Assembly (NCBI GenBank): GCA_902578775.1
Contig: CACHEF010000001.1
Location: 1 to 64,000 of the forward strand
Reading direction: 5' to 3'
Source: an uncultured Pelagibacteraceae bacterium
GTDB taxonomy: Bacteria > Pseudomonadota > Alphaproteobacteria > Pelagibacterales > Pelagibacteraceae
DNA length: 64,000 nt
Of the stretch, positions 1 to 10,620 are shown piece after piece. The position numbers and the translations under genes are program-made. The notes under the pieces are model-generated. The model did no database searches and was not told the origin of the DNA. It saw only the letters and a list, made by a program, of their open reading frames with translations. Positions within the stretch are counted from its first letter, which is position 1, and each line of letters opens with the position of its first letter.

Positions 1-1608
1 GATGGTAAAGAAGGAGAAGATATAACTTCAAACATTGCCACAATAAATGATATCCCTAAATTTATTTCATCTAAAGATTTTCCAAAAGAAATTGATATTA
101 GAGGAGAAGTTTTTATACAAAACAGTGATTTTAATAGTTTAAAAGAAAAATTTGCTAATCCAAGAAATGCGGCATCAGGCTCTTTAAGACAAAAAAATCC
201 TGAAGATACTAAAAAAATACCTTTAAAATTTATTGCATACACTTTTGGTTTCCAAAAAGGATTGCAGGTAAATAATCAGTATGATTATCTAAAAAAGTTA
301 AGTGAATGGGGTTTTAAAACTAATCCATTGAATAAACTTATTATTGGAATAGATAAATTATTAAAAAATTATGATGAAGTTGAAAAAAAAAGAGCAGATT
401 TAGATTTTGATATAGACGGAATAGTCTACAAGATAAATGATTTCAGTCTGCAAAAAAGATTAGGATTTGTAGCAAATGCTCCAAGATGGGCTGTCGCACA
501 TAAGTTTTCTTCAAATAAAGCAATTTCTAAAATTATTGATATTGATATTCAAATTGGAAGAACGGGGGCTTTAACACCTGTTGCCAAAATTAAACCTATT
601 AATATTGGCGGAGTATTAGTATCTAATGCAACATTACATAATGAGGATGAAATTAACAGAAAAGATATAAGAGTTGGAGATACAGTAACTGTCGAAAGAG
701 CAGGAGATGTCATACCACATATTCTATCAGTAGATTTTAAGAAAAGATTAAAAAATTCTAAGAAATTTAATTTTCCCCTAAACTGCCCTTCTTGTGGATC
801 TAAAACTATTAAAGAGTTTAATATAATTACAAAAAAAAAAGATGCAGTAAGAAGATGTCCAAGTGAGGGATATGATTGTGATAAAATTTCAATTGAAAAA
901 TTAAAACATTTTGTATCTAAGGAAGCCTTTAATATAGATGGTTTTGGAAAAAAAATTGTAGAAAGTTTTTGGAAATTAAATCTAATAAAATACCCACAAG
1001 ATATATTTGAACTGGATTATAAAAAAATTGAAAAACTAGATGGCTGGGGAAAATTGTCTGTCGCAAATTTAAAGCACTCTATTACTGAAAAAAGAAAAAT
1101 TTCTTTTGAGAGATTTATTTATGCTTTAGGCATTAGACATATAGGATTAGAGAACGCAAAATTATTGTCTAAATATTTTATTACATTTTCAAAGTTTAAA
1201 GATTTGTCAAAGAACCACCAATTTAATGATTTAATTAATATTGATGGAATTGGTGAAACTCAAGTTAATTCAATAAAAAATTTTTTTTCTAACAAAACAA
1301 ATTTGAAAATCCTAGTTAGATTAGGAGAAATTTTATCAATCAACAATGCGATAGTTAATAAAAAAATTGGCGTACTAAGCAATAAAACTTTTTTAGTGAC
1401 AGGTAAGCTTCATGAGATAAGTAGGGCAGAAATTAAATCTTTAATAGAAGAAAATTCTGGAATGGTAGTTAGTGGTGTCTCAAAAAAATTAAATTATTTA
1501 ATTGTAGGAGAAAAACCAACAACAAGAAAAGTTTTGTATGCAAAAGAACTTAATGTTAAAATAATTGATCAAAATCAATTTTTAAAAATGTTAAATAAAA
1601 CTAATTAA
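1..1608 (+). CDS. ligA: NAD-dependent DNA ligase LigA (5' end outside window)
   Basis: Seals nicks in duplex DNA using NAD+. The reading frame is open from the first base of the window; the first residues (DGKEGEDITSN) match the adenylation-domain stretch just after the RGDG motif, so the catalytic KxDG lysine and about 140 N-terminal residues lie upstream. Following in order are the rest of the adenylation domain, the OB fold, a four-cysteine zinc finger (CPSC near base 784, further cysteines to about 884), helix-hairpin-helix repeats and a C-terminal BRCT domain (about 1369-1590). The visible 535 residues plus the missing part give the usual length of about 670. The methionine at 262 is internal, not the start. 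The 3' end overlaps the convergent aminopeptidase gene by 18 bases. Confidence 0.97.
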   Translation, partial: DGKEGEDITSNIATINDIPKFISSKDFPKEIDIRGEVFIQNSDFNSLKEKFANPRNAASGSLRQKNPEDTKKIPLKFIAYTFGFQKGLQVNNQYDYLKKLSEWGFKTNPLNKLIIGIDKLLKNYDEVEKKRADLDFDIDGIVYKINDFSLQKRLGFVANAPRWAVAHKFSSNKAISKIIDIDIQIGRTGALTPVAKIKPINIGGVLVSNATLHNEDEINRKDIRVGDTVTVERAGDVIPHILSVDFKKRLKNSKKFNFPLNCPSCGSKTIKEFNIITKKKDAVRRCPSEGYDCDKISIEKLKHFVSKEAFNIDGFGKKIVESFWKLNLIKYPQDIFELDYKKIEKLDGWGKLSVANLKHSITEKRKISFERFIYALGIRHIGLENAKLLSKYFITFSKFKDLSKNHQFNDLINIDGIGETQVNSIKNFFSNKTNLKILVRLGEILSINNAIVNKKIGVLSNKTFLVTGKLHEISRAEIKSLIEENSGMVVSGVSKKLNYLIVGEKPTTRKVLYAKELNVKIIDQNQFLKMLNKTN

Positions 1609-3285
1609 CCATTTTTTTTCTTTGGTATTTAAATATTGTGAAATTTTAAAATACACATTCAAATGATATTTAAATAAGTATTTTTTCTCTGAAGAGGTTA
1701 AAAGATTAAAATTAATTAGATCTTTTTCAATTGGAGCTTGCGTTAAGTTTTCAAAAAAAATTTTTTTATTTATTTTTTTAATATAAACTAAATTTTCAAT
1801 ACGAATTCCAAATTTATCTTTTTTGTAATAACCCGGCTCATTGCTTAAAACCATACCTTCTTTTAATTCAACAGTATTCATTTTTGAAATAGATTGAGGC
1901 CCTTCATGAACATTTAGAAAAAAACCAACTCCGTGTCCAGTTCCATGGGCGTAATCTAGATTATTTTGTTTTAAATATTTTCTAGCTCTTAAATCAATTT
2001 TTTTACCAACATTATCTTTTTTAAGATTAGTTGTTGCTACAGCAATATGGCCCTTTAATACGTAAGTAAAAATATTTTTAATTTGTTGTCTTTGCTTTGA
2101 AAAACAAATTGTTCTTGTAACATCTGTTGTTCCATACTTATATTGACCTCCAGAGTCACATAGAAAAATATCTTTATTTTTTATAATTTTGCATTTATTT
2201 TTTTCTGCGCGATAATGAACTATTGCTCCATTTCCACCTGATGCAGCAATGGTTTCGAAGCTTGGATAAAGAAAATTTGTATTCATTTTTCTAAATTTTT
2301 CTAATTTATTTTGAGCATCAACTTCAGTAATTTTTTTTTTATTTACATTTTTAATCCAATATAAAAATTTAGTTAAAGCTACTCCATCTAATATGTGAGC
2401 TTTTTTTAAATTCTTAATTTCAGTTTTGTTTTTTATTGATTTTAAAAAATATGTTGGGTCTTCCTTCTTTAATATTTGAAATTTGGATTTAATGATATCT
2501 TCATAATATATCGAGCAAGAATTTTGGTCGATAATAAATTTTTTTCCTTTTAAGGTTAAAATTTCTTTTGGTAATTTTTTTATATCAATAAGTTGATTTA
2601 ATTTTATAATCTTATCTCTAAGAAGCTTTTTACACTTTTTTATTTTACTTATTAATAATACTTTTTTTGTTTTGCTTATAATTAATCTACAATTTGGTAT
2701 AGGACTATTTGGGCCATCGAAACCTCTTATATTCAAAATCCATGCAACATTTTCAGGGGCGCTAATAAAAATATAATCTGCTTTATTTTTTTTTAAAAAA
2801 TTAGTAATTTTTTTTATTTTAGAACTAGAGCTTTCCCCAACAATATTTTTATCCAATGAAAAAAAAGAGGAAGAGTCATTTATTTCTTTTTTTTCTATTT
2901 GATCAATTAAATTTTCATTAATAAATTCAATTTTATTATATTTTAAAAAATAGTTTCTAATTTGCCTATATGTAAATAGTTTAGGATCAATTCCTAATTT
3001 TAGATTTTTGATTAATCTAAAATTTGCTATTTTTTCAAAATTTATAATCTTAAAATTTTTTCCCGACTCAATTTGACTTTGAATAGTGTATCTGCCATCA
3101 GTAAATAAAAAATTTCTTTTTTTTAAAATAACAGCTAGACCTGCTGAGCCAGTAAAATTTGATATTGTTTGTAATCTGTTAACTTTTGAATATTCTGTAA
3201 AATAATCATCATTTTTAGGAACAATATATCCATCAATATTATATTTTTTGAATTTACTTCTTAATAATTCTATTTTTTTACTCAC
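1591..3285 (-). CDS. pepP: Xaa-Pro aminopeptidase (M24B, aminopeptidase P)
   Basis: Cytosolic metallopeptidase removing N-terminal residues that precede proline. The 564 residues fit the long three-domain aminopeptidase P form: two creatinase-like N-terminal domains, then the M24 pita-bread catalytic domain and a short C-terminal extension. The dinuclear metal ligands are all visible: Asp in LCDSGG, Asp in GTTDVTRT, His in HGTGHGVG, Glu in NEPGYY and Glu in GIRIEN. It lies one base downstream of the helicase gene on the same strand, so the two are probably co-transcribed. Its 3' end overlaps ligA convergently. The symbol is assigned by family only. Confidence 0.9.
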   Translation of the reverse strand: MSKKIELLRSKFKKYNIDGYIVPKNDDYFTEYSKVNRLQTISNFTGSAGLAVILKKRNFLFTDGRYTIQSQIESGKNFKIINFEKIANFRLIKNLKLGIDPKLFTYRQIRNYFLKYNKIEFINENLIDQIEKKEINDSSSFFSLDKNIVGESSSSKIKKITNFLKKNKADYIFISAPENVAWILNIRGFDGPNSPIPNCRLIISKTKKVLLISKIKKCKKLLRDKIIKLNQLIDIKKLPKEILTLKGKKFIIDQNSCSIYYEDIIKSKFQILKKEDPTYFLKSIKNKTEIKNLKKAHILDGVALTKFLYWIKNVNKKKITEVDAQNKLEKFRKMNTNFLYPSFETIAASGGNGAIVHYRAEKNKCKIIKNKDIFLCDSGGQYKYGTTDVTRTICFSKQRQQIKNIFTYVLKGHIAVATTNLKKDNVGKKIDLRARKYLKQNNLDYAHGTGHGVGFFLNVHEGPQSISKMNTVELKEGMVLSNEPGYYKKDKFGIRIENLVYIKKINKKIFFENLTQAPIEKDLINFNLLTSSEKKYLFKYHLNVYFKISQYLNTKEKKWLISFI

Positions 3286-3286
3286 T

Positions 3287-5320
3287 TTATTTAATTCTCT
3301 TCTGATATCTTATCCATCCAGGACTTCTAGTCTCGTTTTTATTATCAAAATCTTGATTAAATTCAAAATCTTCTATCTCATTTTTATCTTCCTCAAAAAC
3401 TGAATTTTTTTCTATAAAATCATCTGGAAGTTCATCAATAAATCTAGATGCCATACTGTTTATCCAATCTCCTTGATAAAATCTATTCATTGAAAATGAA
3501 ATTATTGCTTTTTTCTTAGCTCTAGTAATTCCTACATAGGCTAATCTTCTTTCCTCCTCTAATCCATTTTGTCCTTTTTCTTCAATTGACTTTTGATGTG
3601 GAAATAAACCTTCTTCCCAACCAGGTAAAAATACAACATCAAACTCTAAACCTTTTGCTGCGTGCATTGACATCATATTAACTTTTTGTCCTTCCCAATC
3701 CTGATCTATTGAAGTTGCTAAAGAGACATGTTCTAAAAAACTTTCAAGAGTATCAAATTCTTTCATTGCATTTAGTAATTCTTTTATATTTTCAAGACGA
3801 TTTTCATTTTCTAAATCTTTTTTATTTTTCAACATTGCAGAATAGCCTGACTCATCTAATATTATTTGTAATAATTTGACATGACTAATTTTTTTATTTT
3901 CTAATTCATTCCTCCATTTAGATAGAGAGTTTAAAAATATTGATAAACCTAATTTTGTTTTGGGTTTGATTAAATTTTGATTAATCATTTTTCTTGAAGC
4001 AAATTCAAGGCAACAAAAATTTTTCTTAGCAAATTCATGAATTTGTTTTAATGTGTTATCTCCGATAGATCTTTTGGGATTATTTACTATTCTTTCAAAA
4101 GCAAGATCATCTTTGTCTTGATAAACTATTCTTAGGTAAGCAACACAATCTTTGATTTCAGCTCTTTCATAAAATTTTGTCCCACCTAAAATTCTATAAG
4201 GTAATCCAATTTTTAAAAATCTTTCTTCAAATTCTCTTGTTTGAAATATTGCCCTTACAAGAATTGCAATATTATTTAATGAATATTCTTTTTTAATTTT
4301 TTCTATTTCATCTGATAAGCCAATAGCCTCATCTTTACCATTTTTATAACAATTTAGATTAATTAAATCACCATCTTCCTTAGTTGATTTGAGAGTCTTG
4401 CCCACTCTTTTTTGATTATTTGAAATTAGATTAGACGCTACAGATAAAATATTTTGTGTTGATCGATAATTTTGTTCAAGTCTTATTATTTTAGTATTTT
4501 CATAAATTTGATCAAATTCTAAAAAATTTTTTATTTCTGCACCACGCCAACTATAGATTGACTGATCATCATCACCAACACAACAAAGATTTTTATTTTT
4601 TTCTGCTAATATGTTTAGCCATCTACTTTGAATATAATTAGTGTCTTGATATTCATCGACCAAAATATATTTAAAGTTTTTTGAATAAATTTCTCTAATA
4701 TCTGGATTATTTTCTAAAATTTTTACACAATGTAAAATTAAGTCACCAAAGTCGCAAGTATTTAAATCTATAAGTTTTTGTTGGTAAATTTTATAAACAG
4801 GTAAAATAGTTTTTTCATAAATATCTTTTTTATTTATAATTACCTCGTTTGGGTAATTTCCTTTATTTTTCCACTTATCAATTATTGCAAGAATATATCT
4901 TGGAGCAAGTTGTTTGACATCTATGTTTTCTGCTTTGCAAATATTCTTAATTAATCTAATTTGATCATCAGTATCTATAATAGTAAAATTTGAATTTAAA
5001 TTTACTGCTGTAGCATGCTTTCTCAATAACTTAGCACATATTGAATGAAAGGTACCAAGCCACGATAAACTAGTCGCTTCTACACCAAGCATAGAACTTA
5101 CTCTTGTATGCATTTCTTTTGCAGCTTTGTTGGTGAAAGTCACTGCTAAAATTTGATTTGCAAAAGCTTTTTTCTCTTTAATTATATGTGCAATTCTACT
5201 CGTTAAAACTTTAGTTTTTCCAGATCCAGCACCGGCAACGATTAATAAAGGCCCATTTAAATGAGTTACCGCTTGTATTTGGGCCTCATTTAGGTTTTTT
5301 AGATAATCTACATTTACCAT
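3287..5320 (-). CDS. uvrD: UvrD/PcrA-type ATP-dependent DNA helicase
   Basis: Superfamily 1 3'-5' DNA helicase used in excision and mismatch repair or replication restart. All SF1A motifs can be read: Walker A GAGSGKT at residues 30-36, DEYQDTN (II), GDDDQSIYSWRGA (III), EQNYRST (IV), MHAAKGLEFD (V) and LAYVGITRAKK (VI). The 677 residues are slightly short for UvrD (about 720), with the loss at the poorly conserved C terminus. UvrD, Rep and PcrA cannot be separated with certainty by motif alone. The gene is divergent from the AsmA-like gene, with 29 bases between the starts. Confidence 0.93.
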   Translation of the reverse strand: MVNVDYLKNLNEAQIQAVTHLNGPLLIVAGAGSGKTKVLTSRIAHIIKEKKAFANQILAVTFTNKAAKEMHTRVSSMLGVEATSLSWLGTFHSICAKLLRKHATAVNLNSNFTIIDTDDQIRLIKNICKAENIDVKQLAPRYILAIIDKWKNKGNYPNEVIINKKDIYEKTILPVYKIYQQKLIDLNTCDFGDLILHCVKILENNPDIREIYSKNFKYILVDEYQDTNYIQSRWLNILAEKNKNLCCVGDDDQSIYSWRGAEIKNFLEFDQIYENTKIIRLEQNYRSTQNILSVASNLISNNQKRVGKTLKSTKEDGDLINLNCYKNGKDEAIGLSDEIEKIKKEYSLNNIAILVRAIFQTREFEERFLKIGLPYRILGGTKFYERAEIKDCVAYLRIVYQDKDDLAFERIVNNPKRSIGDNTLKQIHEFAKKNFCCLEFASRKMINQNLIKPKTKLGLSIFLNSLSKWRNELENKKISHVKLLQIILDESGYSAMLKNKKDLENENRLENIKELLNAMKEFDTLESFLEHVSLATSIDQDWEGQKVNMMSMHAAKGLEFDVVFLPGWEEGLFPHQKSIEEKGQNGLEEERRLAYVGITRAKKKAIISFSMNRFYQGDWINSMASRFIDELPDDFIEKNSVFEEDKNEIEDFEFNQDFDNKNETRSPGWIRYQKRIK

Positions 5321-5349
5321 TTTAATTATTTATTTATAAGTTTTAATTA

Positions 5350-6825
5350 ATGATAAAAAAAGATTCATTTCAAAAAAAATTTAGTAAACTAGTATTATCA
5401 ATAACTAAGAGAATAGAAAGTTTTTTTAATTTTTTTAGAGACTCAAATTTTATTAAAAAAATTCATCCAAAAAGCCTAGATAAAAAAATTTTTATCATTT
5501 TAGCGACAATTTTTATCACTATAATTGTCTATTTTTCATTACCCTCATTTTACGTCAAAGACAAGGTAAGAGCACAAATAGAAAATCAAATATTAAGAGA
5601 ATTCAATTTTAAAGTTATTTTAGATAAGGATCTTCAATACGGACTATTTCCACAGCCACATTTTTTGATTAAAAATGTAAAGATTGAACATAATTCAAAA
5701 ATTATCTCTAATTCGAAAAATATCAAAATTTTTATATCTAGTAAAAATTTTTTAAAATTTAATAGAATTAAAATAAAAAATTTAATTTTTGTAAAAACTA
5801 ACTTCAAAATTGATCAATCAAATTTTGAATTTTTTTTTAAATTACTAAATAACGATATAAATGATCAAGATATAAAATTTATAAAAAGTAAATTATTTTA
5901 TTTAGATCAAAGTGGTGATATAATTTTTTTAACTGAGATTAAAAAATTACATTATCTTTATCAAGATGAATTTTTAAATAAAATTGATTCAAAATTTGAA
6001 ATTTTCAATTTGCCTATTAACCTAAGTGCAGAACATGATGCCAAGAAAAATAAGATATTGCAAAAAATAAGTTTAACTTCATTAAAGTTAAATATTTATA
6101 ATGATTTAAATTATGCTGAAAATGAATTTAAGGGACAGTTGATTTTGAATTTAACAAATAAAAATAAAACTATTAAATATAGATTGATTAATGATAACTT
6201 AATTTTTAATACATCTGATGATAAACAAACTGGTGAGATAAATATAAAACCTTTTTTTCTTTCCTCTAATTTAAGCGTAAATGAAATAGAAATAAAAAGA
6301 TTTTTTAAAGATGACTCTATGCTAGTAAATCTTATCAAATCTGAAATTTTTAATAACAATAATTTTAGTGGAAAAATTGCTATTGAAGCGAATAATTTAA
6401 AAGATTTTAAACATATAAAAGAAACAAAATTTGATATTATTTTTGAGGAAGGAAATATATTTATACAAAATTTAAAAACCTCATTTAAAAATTCTGTAAA
6501 AATCAATATAGAGGACACTCAATTAATTGTTGTTGATAATAAAATTAAATTTGTTGGTTTTATTCGTCTTGATTTTGATGATATTACTGATTTTTATGCC
6601 CATTATCAGATAAATAGAAATTTCAGAAAAAATATTAAGAATATTAAATTTGAATTTTTATTAAATCTTGACGATCAGTTTTTAGAAATTGATAATTTGA
6701 AAGTTAACGGAAAAACTAATCAAAATTTAGAAAAATTTTTGAATAAATTTAATTCTAAAAAAGACGACATTTTTAATAAGATTATAATTAGGAATTCAAT
6801 TAAAAATTTTTTAAAAAATTTTTAA
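5350..6825 (+). CDS. AsmA-family envelope protein
   Basis: Probable inner-membrane-anchored protein of the AsmA group, whose members help build or maintain the outer membrane. A basic N-terminal tail is followed by one membrane segment at about residues 47-64. After it comes the diagnostic AsmA N-terminal pattern: an amphipathic stretch, then [16 protein letters not shown]. The remaining sequence is a long low-complexity beta-rich region heavy in K, N, F and I. At 491 residues it is shorter than E. coli AsmA (617). Single gene, divergent from uvrD and overlapping fumC by 4 bases at the 3' end. Substrate or partner is unknown. Confidence 0.75.
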   Translation: MIKKDSFQKKFSKLVLSITKRIESFFNFFRDSNFIKKIHPKSLDKKIFIILATIFITIIVYFSLPSFYVKDKVRAQIENQILREFNFKVILDKDLQYGLFPQPHFLIKNVKIEHNSKIISNSKNIKIFISSKNFLKFNRIKIKNLIFVKTNFKIDQSNFEFFFKLLNNDINDQDIKFIKSKLFYLDQSGDIIFLTEIKKLHYLYQDEFLNKIDSKFEIFNLPINLSAEHDAKKNKILQKISLTSLKLNIYNDLNYAENEFKGQLILNLTNKNKTIKYRLINDNLIFNTSDDKQTGEINIKPFFLSSNLSVNEIEIKRFFKDDSMLVNLIKSEIFNNNNFSGKIAIEANNLKDFKHIKETKFDIIFEEGNIFIQNLKTSFKNSVKINIEDTQLIVVDNKIKFVGFIRLDFDDITDFYAHYQINRNFRKNIKNIKFEFLLNLDDQFLEIDNLKVNGKTNQNLEKFLNKFNSKKDDIFNKIIIRNSIKNFLKNF

Positions 6826-8210
6826 TTTGGATAGGTCATCTTCTTTGGATTTATAATTTTATGATATTTTTTTTCGTCTATTAATCCTGATTTAAGTGTT
6901 TCAGTTTTAAGAGTGGTTCCATTTTTTAAAGCAGATTTTGCTATTTTCGCAGCATTATCATAACCTATGTGTGGTGCTAACGCAGTAACCATCATAAGTG
7001 AATTATCTAAAAATTTTTTAATTTTAATTTTATCAGCTTTAATGCCTTTGATGCAATAAAGAGAAAAATTTTTTGTACTATCTGCGAGTAAATCGATTGA
7101 TTGTAATATGTTATGAGCAATCAAAGGTTTAAAAACATTTAATTCAAAATGTCCGTGTGAGCCAGCCATTGTAATTCCGTTATGATTTCCAATTACTTTT
7201 ACACAAACCATTGTAACTGCTTCCGATTGAGTAGGATTTACTTTTCCAGGCATGATAGAAGAACCTGGCTCATTAGCAGGTAAAATAATTTCTCCATAAC
7301 CAGCTCGAGGACCTGAACCCAAAAATCTAATATCATTTGCAATTTTCATTAAGCAAACTGCTGTTGTGTTTAATGTACCTGAAAAATTGACTATTTCATC
7401 GTGTGCAGCTAGTGCCGCAAATTTATTTTTTGTTGGTTTAAAAGGAAGTTTAGTAATTCTTTTAATTTCATTTATTATTTCTTTATCAAATCCTTTTTTT
7501 GTATTTATTCCAGTTCCTACGGCTGTTCCACCTTGGGCTAAATAATGTATTTCTTTAAGTGCACCTTTAATTCTTGATATACAATTTTCAAGTTGTGACT
7601 GATATCCTGAAAATTCTTGTCCTAAAGTTAATGGTGTCGCATCTTGAAGGTGGGTTCTGCCGACCTTAACAATATTTTTAAATTGAGAAACTTTCTTTTT
7701 CAATTCTTTATTTAATAAATTTAAAGAAGGTAATAATTTATTTTTTGTTTCGATCGCAATTGCTATATGCATTGCAGTAGGAAATACATCGTTAGTAGAT
7801 TGAGATTTATTTACATGGTCATTTGGATGGACTGGTTTTTTTGTTCCTTTTTTTCCACCTAAAATTTCTATAGCTCTATTTGCAATTACTTCATTTACAT
7901 TCATATTACTTTGAGTACCAGAACCTGTTTGCCATACCTTTAAGGGGAAATGTTTATCTAGCTTACCAGAAATAACTTCATTTGAAGCTTTGATAATAGC
8001 TCTAGAAATATGTGGTAAAATTTGTTTTTTTCTAACATGCACAACTGCTGCAGCTTTTTTTATTATTGCAATAGATTTTATTAGAACTGGTCTAACTAAG
8101 AATTCACCAATATCAAAATATTTTTTTGATCTTTGAGTAGATGCTCCCCAATATTTATCATTTGGTACATTAATTTTTCCAATACTGTCAAATTCTTTTC
8201 TAAATTTCAT
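6822..8210 (-). CDS. fumC: Class II fumarate hydratase
   Basis: Interconverts fumarate and L-malate in the TCA cycle. The 462-residue protein is full length for the iron-independent class II enzyme. It contains the superfamily signature [11 protein letters not shown] with the mobile catalytic loop serine, plus the conserved [14 protein letters not shown] and [16 protein letters not shown] blocks. It has no adjacent TCA genes; icd and acnA are elsewhere in the window. The 4-base convergent overlap with the AsmA-like gene leaves no room for a terminator between them. Confidence 0.97.
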   Translation of the reverse strand: MKFRKEFDSIGKINVPNDKYWGASTQRSKKYFDIGEFLVRPVLIKSIAIIKKAAAVVHVRKKQILPHISRAIIKASNEVISGKLDKHFPLKVWQTGSGTQSNMNVNEVIANRAIEILGGKKGTKKPVHPNDHVNKSQSTNDVFPTAMHIAIAIETKNKLLPSLNLLNKELKKKVSQFKNIVKVGRTHLQDATPLTLGQEFSGYQSQLENCISRIKGALKEIHYLAQGGTAVGTGINTKKGFDKEIINEIKRITKLPFKPTKNKFAALAAHDEIVNFSGTLNTTAVCLMKIANDIRFLGSGPRAGYGEIILPANEPGSSIMPGKVNPTQSEAVTMVCVKVIGNHNGITMAGSHGHFELNVFKPLIAHNILQSIDLLADSTKNFSLYCIKGIKADKIKIKKFLDNSLMMVTALAPHIGYDNAAKIAKSALKNGTTLKTETLKSGLIDEKKYHKIINPKKMTYPN

Positions 8211-8276
8211 TGATTAATAAGTAATTATTAAATTATTATTAATATACATAAATTTTTAAAAACTTACAGGAGCAAT

Positions 8277-8648
8277 ATGTCAAATTTTAGCAAGGTTGGA
8301 ATTTTTATGAAAACTTTTGGACAAGATGTTAAAGATAAACCCTCATTTAGTACAGATAAAATCAATAAACTTAGAATAGATCTAATTAAAGAAGAACTCG
8401 AGGAACTTACAACAGCTATGGATAATAAAGATTTATTGGAAGTTGCTGATGCTTTAACAGATATACTTTATGTAACTTATGGAGCTGGGCACGCATTCGG
8501 TATTAATCTTGATAAATGTTTTGATGAGGTACAAAATTCTAATATGAGTAAATTAGATGTAAATGGAAAACCCATATATAATGATGCTGGGAAAGTAATG
8601 AAAGGACCAAATTATTTTAAACCAGATCTGTCTAAATTTATTAATTAA
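8277..8648 (+). CDS. MazG/HisE-like nucleoside triphosphate pyrophosphohydrolase
   Basis: Small all-alpha pyrophosphohydrolase, likely acting on a (d)NTP or related nucleotide. The metal-binding pattern EExxE...ExxD is present as E39, E40, E43, E55 and D58, followed by a further acidic residue (D62). At 123 residues it is a single-domain enzyme of the type annotated as PRA-PH-like or MazG-like. Nothing histidine-related lies nearby, so HisE function is not supported. A Shine-Dalgarno-like AGGAGC lies just upstream of the ATG. The 3' end overlaps nadC by 4 bases. Confidence 0.8.
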   Translation: MSNFSKVGIFMKTFGQDVKDKPSFSTDKINKLRIDLIKEELEELTTAMDNKDLLEVADALTDILYVTYGAGHAFGINLDKCFDEVQNSNMSKLDVNGKPIYNDAGKVMKGPNYFKPDLSKFIN

Positions 8649-9478
8649 ATTTCCATCTTATAATCAACAGCGGGTGCACTGTGTGTGATACTACCTATAG
8701 AAATTCTATCTACTCCAGTTGATGCAATTGATTTAACTGTCTTTAAATTAATATTACCTGATGCCTCAGTTTCATAATAATTTTTAGCAAGTTTAACTCC
8801 TTTTTTTAAATTTTTTATATCCATATTATCAAATAAAACTGTGTCAAATTTTAAACCTATTATCGATTTAAGTTGTTTTAAGTTATCAACTTCTACGGTA
8901 ATTTTTTTACCTTTTTTCTTTCTAATAGCTGATAAAACTAATGCTCTAATATTAGAACTAGCAATATGATTATCTTTAATTAAAAACTCATCACTCAAAT
9001 TGAATCTATGATTTTTTCCTCCTCCTATTTTGACAGCATATTTTTGTATTACTCTTAAGTTAGGAATCGTTTTTCTTGTACAACAAATTTTACATTTTTT
9101 TCCAACTATTTTAACAAATTGATTAGTTTTAGTAGCAATCCCTGAAATATGAGACAAAAAGTTTAAAGCAACTCTCTCAGCTATCATTATATTTCGTGCT
9201 TTACCTTCGATTGTAGCAACTAATGATTTCTTTTTTACAAAAGAACCATCTTTTTTTTTTGAAATAAATTTAATTTTTTTATCTATTAATGAAAAAGCGT
9301 ATTTTGCGAATAACAAACCACCAATAATTGCATCCTGATTTGAAATTAATTTAATCTTTATAACTTTATTATTATTTAATAAGTTTGAAGTTAAATCTCC
9401 AGAGGGATAAAGATCTTCATTAAGAGCAAGCTTAACAGTATTCTTTATAAAATTTTCACTCAGTTTTATTTGGGACAC
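8645..9478 (-). CDS. nadC: Nicotinate-nucleotide pyrophosphorylase (quinolinate phosphoribosyltransferase)
   Basis: Converts quinolinate and PRPP to nicotinate mononucleotide in de novo NAD synthesis. The 277-residue length is typical. Conserved family blocks include CCTRKTIPNLR, the GGGKNHR substrate site, LIKDNHI, EVDN and the C-terminal SIGSITHSAPAVD. It follows nadA by only 6 bases on the same strand, forming a nadA-nadC operon. The third gene, nadB, is not in the window. Confidence 0.96.
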   Translation of the reverse strand: MSQIKLSENFIKNTVKLALNEDLYPSGDLTSNLLNNNKVIKIKLISNQDAIIGGLLFAKYAFSLIDKKIKFISKKKDGSFVKKKSLVATIEGKARNIMIAERVALNFLSHISGIATKTNQFVKIVGKKCKICCTRKTIPNLRVIQKYAVKIGGGKNHRFNLSDEFLIKDNHIASSNIRALVLSAIRKKKGKKITVEVDNLKQLKSIIGLKFDTVLFDNMDIKNLKKGVKLAKNYYETEASGNINLKTVKSIASTGVDRISIGSITHSAPAVDYKMEI

Positions 9479-9484
9479 AAAAAT

Positions 9485-10489
9485 TTATCTGCCAATAGCT
9501 ACCATTTTTTCAACTGATGATCTTGCTTTATTAATTGTCTCCTGGTTCATCAAAATTTCACCAGTTTCATTTTCTAGACAATCTAAAATTTTTGGTAGAG
9601 TAATTTTTTTCATGTGTGGACACATATTACATGGTCTAATAAATTCTACATTTGGATTTTCTACTTGTATATTATCACTCATTGAACATTCTGTTACCAT
9701 CATCACTTTTTTTGGTTGATTATCTCTAACATAATTAATCATACCAGAGGTTGAACCAGCAAAATCACTTGCTTTAATTACTTCAGGTGGACATTCTGGG
9801 TGAGCAATTATCTTTATCCCAGGATTATTTTTTCTTATATTGATAATTTCTTTTTCGTTAAATTGATCATGTACAATACAAATTCCCTTCCACGAAATAA
9901 TCTCAACATCTGTTTGAGAAGCAACATATTTTGCCAAATAGTCATCAGGTAAAAAGATTACTTTTTTGACTCCTAAAGATTTTACTATTTTGACTGCATT
10001 TGCAGATGTACAACAAACATCTGTTTCTGCTTTTACATCAGCAGAGGTGTTAACATAAGATACTACAGGGACTCCTGGGTATTTCTCTTTAAGTAATCTA
10101 ACATCCTTACCAGTTATTGACGAAGATAAAGAACAACCAGCTTTCATGTCTGGTAATAAAACTTTTTTATTTGGACTCATTAATTTTGCTGTCTCAGCCA
10201 TAAAGTGAACACCAGCCATTACAATAATATCGGCAGAAGTTTTTGATGCCTCTACAGCAAGCGCTAATGAGTCGGCTGAAAAATCTGCAATTCCATGATA
10301 AATTTCTGGAGTTTGATAGTTATGTGCAAGAATAACTGCATTTTTCTCTTTTTTTAATTTATTTATTTTGTGGATGTAAGGAGCATGAACTGACCACTCA
10401 ATTTCTGGCATCACCTTAGATATTTTTTTATATATAGGGTCTGTTGTTTTTCTTACTTCTTGATTAAATTCCATAACAAAATTTATCAA
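9485..10489 (-). CDS. nadA: Quinolinate synthase A
   Basis: [4Fe-4S] enzyme condensing iminoaspartate with dihydroxyacetone phosphate to quinolinate. The 334-residue protein shows the NadA hallmarks AHNYQTPEIY, AGVHFMAET, the cysteine site in TDVCCTSAN, the HPECPPEV block and the C-terminal CNMCPHMKK. It is transcribed with nadC. The stretch between its start and the tRNA is only 40 bases and should hold its promoter. Confidence 0.97.
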   Translation of the reverse strand: MINFVMEFNQEVRKTTDPIYKKISKVMPEIEWSVHAPYIHKINKLKKEKNAVILAHNYQTPEIYHGIADFSADSLALAVEASKTSADIIVMAGVHFMAETAKLMSPNKKVLLPDMKAGCSLSSSITGKDVRLLKEKYPGVPVVSYVNTSADVKAETDVCCTSANAVKIVKSLGVKKVIFLPDDYLAKYVASQTDVEIISWKGICIVHDQFNEKEIINIRKNNPGIKIIAHPECPPEVIKASDFAGSTSGMINYVRDNQPKKVMMVTECSMSDNIQVENPNVEFIRPCNMCPHMKKITLPKILDCLENETGEILMNQETINKARSSVEKMVAIGR

Positions 10490-10529
10490 TTTGAAACCTT
10501 CTTGTCATTGATTTATTGTGGGTCATATT

Positions 10530-10615
10530 GCGGCCATGCTGAAATTGGTAGACAGGCACGGTTGAGGGCCGTGTGGACCAAGTCCATGAGAGTTCGAGTC
10601 TCTCTGGCCGCACCA
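10530..10615 (+). tRNA. tRNA-Leu (anticodon GAG)
   Basis: The acceptor stem pairs GCGGCCA (10530-10536) with TGGCCGC (10605-10611), followed by discriminator A and an encoded CCA. The anticodon arm is CACGG / CCGTG around the loop TTGAGGG, giving anticodon GAG (Leu CUC/CUU). A long variable arm (TGGAC...TCCA) marks it as a class II tRNA. The T-arm GTTCGAGTC is intact. It lies between the divergent nadA start and the ygfZ-like 3' end. Confidence 0.97.
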
Positions 10616-10620
10616 AATAC

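Noticed and set aside
262..1608. LigA beginning at the methionine at 262
   Set aside because: The frame is open to base 1 and the upstream residues match the adenylation domain, so the gene simply begins outside the window.
6111..6518. Antisense ORF of 135 codons inside the AsmA-like gene
   Set aside because: It is a shadow frame of a well-supported gene, with an S/F/L-rich composition expected from the complement of K/N/I-rich sequence.
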